Shown here: in pieces, positions 60,011 to 64,000 of the stretch
How the letters are laid out: each line of letters opens with the position of its first letter
Position numbering within the stretch: the first letter of the stretch is position 1
From: Saprospiraceae bacterium
GTDB lineage: Bacteria; Bacteroidota; Bacteroidia; Chitinophagales; Saprospiraceae
DNA: 64,000 nt
Reading direction: 5' to 3'
Assembly: GCA_016711125.1 (NCBI GenBank)
Contig: JADJTQ010000001.1
Location: 186,001-250,000, forward strand
Notes under the pieces: model-generated
Databases searched by the model: none
What the model saw: the letters and a program-made list of their open reading frames with translations, nothing else
Told to the model about the DNA's origin: nothing
Program-made: the position numbers and the translations under genes

Positions 60011-61015
60011 TTATAGGTTGGTTGGTGATTCCAGCAAATGCAGTATTTTATCCTGGGTATTAAATTTGGCTTGTTGTCCAAGTGGCAAGGTACATTGCTC
60101 GTCAATATGGCCAAATGAAAATCCGTAAAATACCGGAGCGCTGATATCTTTGAATTGATGCCGTAAAGTTTCTTCCAGTGAAAATGATTTTTCTTCTGGT
60201 TTTGCTTCACAGTCTTTAAATTGACCCAGGATGATTCCAGCTGCTTTATCCAAGTCAGTTGCTTGAAATAGCTGTACCAACATGCGATCTATACGATAGG
60301 GTTTCTCCCCGATGTCTTCAATGCACACTATCTTATGGGCAAAACCAGGGAGCCAGGGAGTACCCACCATTGCTGTCAATAGAGATAAATTACCACCGGT
60401 CAAGCTGCCTTCGGCACTGCCATCGCGGATCACATACTGTAGGGCTGAAGCCTCCTCGGTAGATTGAATTGCAAGAGGGCCCGGCTTCATTATTACTTCT
60501 TTGAATCTTTCGATCGTATAGTCAGTTGCATTGCTACTAGCCACCGGACCATGAAACGTTACAAGATTACAATGTATACCGATAGCTAAGTGCAAGGCGG
60601 TGATGTCACTATAGCCTATAAAAACCTTGGGATTTTGGCGTATAAGTTCAAAATTGATATGGGGGAGCAAGCGCGTGCAACCATAGCCGCCACGAAGACA
60701 CCAAATACCCTTGATGTCCGGATGTAAAAACATGGAATGCAGATCTTCAAGTCTTTGCTCGTCGGTGCCGGCCAAGTATCCATTTGAAGCCATTGCGTAT
60801 TGACTGACCACGGGTTCTAATCCCAAACTTCGGCAAGTCACCACAGCCTGTTCGATCTTTTCAGGTGGGACCGAACTCCCCGGTGCGATCAGTGCAATCT
60901 GATCACCCGTCTTCAACATCTTAGGTTTTATCATCCTGATCTTCGGTTCCATTAAATTGGCAATATAGCCCATCGCTCCGATTGAAAGCAATTGATGAAA
61001 ATCTCGTCTGGTCAT
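60011..61015 (-). CDS. ldcA: LD-carboxypeptidase (peptidase S66)
   Basis: A 334-aa S66 serine peptidase that removes the terminal D-Ala from murein tetrapeptides (L-Ala-D-Glu-mDAP-D-Ala). Family features: A-L-I-A-P-G-S-S (about 42), L-R-G-G-Y-G-C, I-G-Y-S-D-I-T (nucleophile Ser), C-I-E-D-I-G-E-K-P-Y-R-I-D-R (catalytic Glu) and F-S-F-G-H (catalytic His). The start M-T-R-R-D-F with a weak hydrophobic stretch recalls a Tat signal. That would place it outside the cytoplasm, unusual for LdcA, but the stretch is short and the point is uncertain. First gene of the murein-peptide operon. Confidence 0.92.
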   Translation of the reverse strand: MTRRDFHQLLSIGAMGYIANLMEPKIRMIKPKMLKTGDQIALIAPGSSVPPEKIEQAVVTCRSLGLEPVVSQYAMASNGYLAGTDEQRLEDLHSMFLHPDIKGIWCLRGGYGCTRLLPHINFELIRQNPKVFIGYSDITALHLAIGIHCNLVTFHGPVASSNATDYTIERFKEVIMKPGPLAIQSTEEASALQYVIRDGSAEGSLTGGNLSLLTAMVGTPWLPGFAHKIVCIEDIGEKPYRIDRMLVQLFQATDLDKAAGIILGQFKDCEAKPEEKSFSLEETLRHQFKDISAPVFYGFSFGHIDEQCTLPLGQQAKFNTQDKILHLLESPTNL

Positions 61016-61445
61016 GCCGCGAAAATAACTAAAGTGGAAGGTAATCTTTACTTATTGGTACATTAACTTCAAGGAGGGGGATCCCTTGCAGCGTATGGAT
61101 GTGATGACTGTTGTTTTACAAAAAAGTCAAGAAAAATGCTTAATCGGGATACTTCTTACCTGGTTACCATACCGCATGTGCTCAGGTGATCTCACTATTC
61201 GATAGTATCCGACTTAGCCAATTGCGCGGTTGATCGACAGTGCACCCTTTGATTATCCCAATATGGTAAGTACTCCTCTGATCTCAGTGGTACCCCTTCA
61301 ATTGCTAGCATGGTCGACCATGTTTGAGACGAGATCATAATGGAATTTTTATTAGTTACAAGGTGCGATCATTTAAAATATGATCTTCAGACTTCGAGTT
61401 GCTGGCAAACTCCTTTATCTTACTGCAAATAACGATCTAATTGTA
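61016..61445. promoter_or_regulatory. Divergent spacer with 14-bp perfect palindrome
   Basis: No gene is seen. This is the shared upstream region of the ldcA operon (minus) and a cell-wall-type serine hydrolase gene (plus). CATGGTCGACCATG at 61309-61322 is a perfect palindrome without a loop, so it is a candidate operator for a dimeric regulator. No regulator gene is nearby. Confidence 0.4.
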
Positions 61446-63173
61446 ATGAAAAGTTTTTTTATACTGGCTTTGGGGTTTCTCATCGCTCTGCTAGTTCCTC
61501 ATCAGGGAAGTTGCCAGGTTTTGCTCGAAAACAGGCAACAGTTGATTCCTTTAAAGCAACTTGCGACTTTTGACTTGGAGATCTATGGACAAGTTGATTC
61601 CCTCCTGATCACCGCCAGAAAATTTGCGGACTACTATAAAGAGCAGCATCAACCGAGAAGGCAACACGTAGACAGCATGGTAAGGTTATTCCTGATTGTC
61701 GACCAAGGCTCGCTGGACAAATCGATCAAAGCAGCCATCGACGGGAAGAACATTGTTTGTTTTGCCGGATTTGAACCCATAAAGCTCGATTGGGCGGATG
61801 CCATAATCCACGTGGAAGCGCCGACTACTGAAAAGATTAGTGTGATGATGCAGTCGATTTTTGGAGGCAGGGCTTTTGTTGAAAAGCTCAAAATAGAGCG
61901 AGGCGATTACGCTCGGGGCGATGGACTCACATCCGAGGGTGGTATCCGTCTATCTTTCCCCATTCAGGATGAATCACACCAATATCAACCGCTAAAAGAT
62001 ACCTTTGACCGGCTGATGCAGGAGTATCTGGATAGCCTGGCTTTTCCGGGAGCCCAGCTCATGGTGCTTCATAAAGGAAAGGTGGCAATCATGGAAGAAT
62101 ACGGATGCCACACTTATGAAGGCTGCCTTCCTGTTTTGCCTACCGACCTATACGATATGGCTAGCGTAACTAAAACAACAACCGCTACCCTGGCATTAAT
62201 GGCCTTATATGATCAAAATAGAATTGATTTGGATCAGAATCTTTGTTTTTATATACCGAAGTTTTGTCATTCAGACAAAGGTGAAATTACACTGAGAAAT
62301 GCACTGACACATCAATCGGGCTTGAAGGCCTCCATTGTTTTTTGGAAAGATACATACCGTAAAAATGGTTCGGTAAAAGGGAGGACTTATCGACCAGCTA
62401 CCGACCTCAAATACTCGATCAAATTATCCGACCATCTCTATTTACACCGGCGCTATAAAAATAAAATCTATAAAAGCATTCGCAAGTCGGAGCTGAAACC
62501 GGAGCAAGGGTATGTTTATTCAGATCTTGGATTTGTCATCTTTCCGGAGCTCATCAAGTCTGTGACCGGATATCGTATTGACAGCTTCATGTATCAGCAT
62601 TTTTACAATCGTTTAGGAGCGGACCGCTTAACGTTTAAGCCGACGGATCGATTTAATATTTCTGAAATTGTGCCTACAGAGTTAGATACTTTTTTTCGGC
62701 ATAATCTGGTGCAAGGTTTTGTGCATGATGAATCATCAGCTATGCTGGACGGCTTGTCGGCCAATGCCGGATTATTTGCCAATGCATTGGATCTAGCCAA
62801 GATCTGCCAAATGTTATTAAATAAGGGTAGTTATGGAGGTGATGTATTTTTCAAGCCGGAAATTGTAGCGGAATTTACGAGAACCCAATTTCCAGATAAA
62901 GGTAATAGAAGGGCTTTGGGTTTTGATAAACCTTTGTTGGACTATAAAGAAGGAGCTACCTACGTTGCAAGGTCAGCCAGTCCGCAAAGTTTTGGTCACA
63001 CCGGATATACTGGCACCTATTATTGGATCGATCCCGTAACGGAAACTGCCTTTATTTTATTCACGAATAGAGTAAATCCAACCAGAGCGAATAATAAAAT
63101 CTCAGGATTAAGCATCCGGCCACGCATGTTGCAAGCGATGTATAATTTTTTAGAGAAGGGAGGGGGCATGTAG
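61446..63173 (+). CDS. Beta-lactamase-type serine hydrolase with GH3 C-terminal-like remnant
   Basis: A 575-aa exported protein. I chose the ATG at 61446, which gives a signal peptide ending G-S-C-Q; the frame opens at 61380. Residues 28-185 resemble the second (non-catalytic) domain of GH3 NagZ proteins (L-L-E-N-R-Q-Q-L-I-P-L-K), though the GH3 catalytic barrel that normally precedes it is absent. The rest is a PBP/class C serine hydrolase with S-V-T-K (nucleophile Ser), Y-S-D (in place of Y-x-N) and G-H-T-G. Bacteroidota often carry NagZ-beta-lactamase fusions; this looks like a shortened form. It is divergent from the murein-peptide operon. Confidence 0.78.
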   Translation: MKSFFILALGFLIALLVPHQGSCQVLLENRQQLIPLKQLATFDLEIYGQVDSLLITARKFADYYKEQHQPRRQHVDSMVRLFLIVDQGSLDKSIKAAIDGKNIVCFAGFEPIKLDWADAIIHVEAPTTEKISVMMQSIFGGRAFVEKLKIERGDYARGDGLTSEGGIRLSFPIQDESHQYQPLKDTFDRLMQEYLDSLAFPGAQLMVLHKGKVAIMEEYGCHTYEGCLPVLPTDLYDMASVTKTTTATLALMALYDQNRIDLDQNLCFYIPKFCHSDKGEITLRNALTHQSGLKASIVFWKDTYRKNGSVKGRTYRPATDLKYSIKLSDHLYLHRRYKNKIYKSIRKSELKPEQGYVYSDLGFVIFPELIKSVTGYRIDSFMYQHFYNRLGADRLTFKPTDRFNISEIVPTELDTFFRHNLVQGFVHDESSAMLDGLSANAGLFANALDLAKICQMLLNKGSYGGDVFFKPEIVAEFTRTQFPDKGNRRALGFDKPLLDYKEGATYVARSASPQSFGHTGYTGTYYWIDPVTETAFILFTNRVNPTRANNKISGLSIRPRMLQAMYNFLEKGGGM

Positions 63174-63254
63174 ATTGAGGCTTGGATGAATAGAGAAGTT
63201 TCTCTACCTGCGAATTTATAAGGTAAAATTATATCGAGGCAAATCTATTTGTTT

Positions 63255-63375
63255 CGATTTCCGCAATCTGAAATCAGACGAAGCGAGTTCCTTTTTCTGA
63301 GCAGTGGTTGGTGTTGTATGCAAAATCTGAAATCCAATCCGCAATCCGCAATCTACAATAAATCTACAATCAAAA
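63255..63375. repeat. Short CGCAATCTGAAATC-type degenerate repeats
   Basis: CCGCAATCTGAAATCAG (about 63262) and AAAATCTGAAATCCAATCCG (about 63322), followed by CAATCCGCAATCTACAATAA and a further ATCTACAATC. These 8-12 base pieces recur in a loose tandem. They lie between the serine hydrolase gene and the gap terminator. Confidence 0.45.
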
Positions 63376-63376
63376 A

Positions 63377-63398
63377 GGGTCGGCTTATAAGCCAACCC
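63377..63398 (-). terminator. Rho-independent terminator of gap
   Basis: On the minus strand GGGTTGGCTTATAAGCCGACCC folds into a long stem and is followed by TTTTTG. The stem pairs throughout except for one mismatch. It lies 36 bases after the gap stop codon. Confidence 0.75.
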
Positions 63399-63433
63399 TC
63401 TTGTATCATTACCACTATATATAAGCGAGCCTA

Positions 63434-64000
63434 CTAAAGCATGCCGCAAATTCGGGTAGTTAAGTCGGCCAAACGAGCCGAATAACCAGCTTCGTTGTCA
63501 TACCAACTCACGACTTTCACAAAGTTTCCTGCCATGACATTAGTCATCAGGGAATCAAAGATAGATGAGTGTGGATTCTGTAAAATATCGGAAGACACGA
63601 TTTCATCGGTGCAATATTCAAGAATACCTTTCATACGACCTTCAGAGGCAGTTTTAAATACCTGGTTGATTTCATCTGCGGTGGTATTTTTTTCAACCAG
63701 AACGTTTAATTCAATCAAAGATCCGGAAACAACAGGAACTCTGAGTGCAATAGCGCTGATTTTTCCCGCAACTTCCGGCACGACCGGTCCGATAGCTTTT
63801 GCAGCACCGGTTGAGGTCGGTACAATATTCACCGCCGCAGCCCGCGCTCTTCGCAAATCTTTGTGTGGGGCATCCTGGATGTTTTGATCGGATGTGTAGG
63901 CGTGAGTGGTAGTCATACTTCCTACTTTTATTTTCCAGTTATCATTCAACAGTTTAACTACCGGGGCAAAACAGTTAGTGGTACAACTGGCATTTGAAAA
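63434..64000 (-). CDS. gap: Glyceraldehyde-3-phosphate dehydrogenase, C-terminal part
   Basis: This glycolytic enzyme is cut by the right window edge; about 188 C-terminal residues are present. The active-site cysteine lies at the very edge in S-N-A-S-C-T-T-N-C. After it come T-T-T-H-A-Y-T (substrate-binding His), R-R-A-R-A-A-A-V-N-I-V-P-T-S-T-G-A-A-K and the C-terminal W-Y-D-N-E-A-G-Y-S. All are canonical. The NAD-binding half lies outside the window. A strong terminator follows the stop codon. No frameshift is visible in the part seen. Confidence 0.97.
   Translation of the reverse strand, partial: FSNASCTTNCFAPVVKLLNDNWKIKVGSMTTTHAYTSDQNIQDAPHKDLRRARAAAVNIVPTSTGAAKAIGPVVPEVAGKISAIALRVPVVSGSLIELNVLVEKNTTADEINQVFKTASEGRMKGILEYCTDEIVSSDILQNPHSSIFDSLMTNVMAGNFVKVVSWYDNEAGYSARLADLTTRICGML

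Noticed and set aside
1..64000. CRISPR array, prophage, integron or insertion sequence
   Set aside because: No regularly spaced identical repeats, cas genes, phage genes, integrase or transposase were found. The tandem repeats at 3.6 and 43.7 kb have decayed units and no spacers of constant length.

Overview
The window looks like chromosomal DNA of a member of the Bacteroidota, probably a free-living or particle-associated saprophyte. The evidence is a SusC/SusD pair with an ECF sigma/FecR regulator, a TonB-dependent receptor of the outer-membrane beta-barrel family, a type IX secretion (T9SS) C-terminal sorting domain, GH97 and GH78 glycosidases, and a LytTR regulator. Most ATG starts lack a strong Shine-Dalgarno sequence. 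No rRNA, intact tRNA, CRISPR array, integrase or insertion sequence was seen. Both ends are cut inside genes: rlmF on the left and gap (GAPDH) on the right.

Layout. 0-5.4 kb: rlmF 3' end, a heparinase II/III-type lyase, a 147-150 bp tandem repeat, a TfoX-N protein and two small unknown genes. 5.5-9.5 kb: TonB-dependent receptor, LytTR regulator with upstream direct repeats, Tat-exported dienelactone hydrolase. 9.7-12.4 kb: a possible surface-glycan operon (PIG-L-like protein, GT4-like glycosyltransferase, sulfotransferase-like protein). 12.6-18 kb: GH78 rhamnosidase and a C1q-domain surface protein. 18.4-29.4 kb: a sialic-acid-type utilisation locus (ECF sigma, FecR, STN-SusC, SusD, an exported propeller-like protein, N-acetylneuraminate lyase, N-acylglucosamine 2-epimerase). 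29.6-39.2 kb: carbohydrate and peptide enzymes (unknown exported protein, gamma-glutamyltransferase, beta-helix protein, Tat-exported enolase-superfamily enzyme, GH97). 39.3-45.6 kb: lipoprotein, T9SS cargo, SDR, PhzF and small unknowns, separated by repeat-rich spacers. 45.6-50 kb: a serine hydrolase/D-aminoacylase fusion and a TPR histidine kinase. 50.2-55.2 kb: a planctomycete-style DUF1552/DUF1592/c-type cytochrome cluster. 55.5-61 kb: a murein-peptide operon (LdcA, dipeptide epimerase, PBP4-type DacB, ATE-like transferase, FAD oxidoreductase). It is divergent from a further cell-wall serine hydrolase. 63.4 kb to the end: gap.

Two points change how the annotation should be read. First, 14 genes are broken by a total of 18 single-base indels, mostly in short homopolymers, and in every case the other frame continues the same protein family. 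Restoring one base at each site gives full-length genes with whole codon counts. I therefore give joined coordinates and read these mainly as sequence errors of an unpolished assembly, not pseudogenes. Second, the spacers carry several unrelated families of degenerate dispersed repeats.

The strongest candidate for undescribed biology is the 18-29 kb locus. It has all the hallmarks of a sialic-acid PUL but no recognisable GH33 sialidase. In its place is an exported propeller-like protein with three S-x-D-G-x-x-W motifs, whose true C-terminus only appears after correcting a frameshift.
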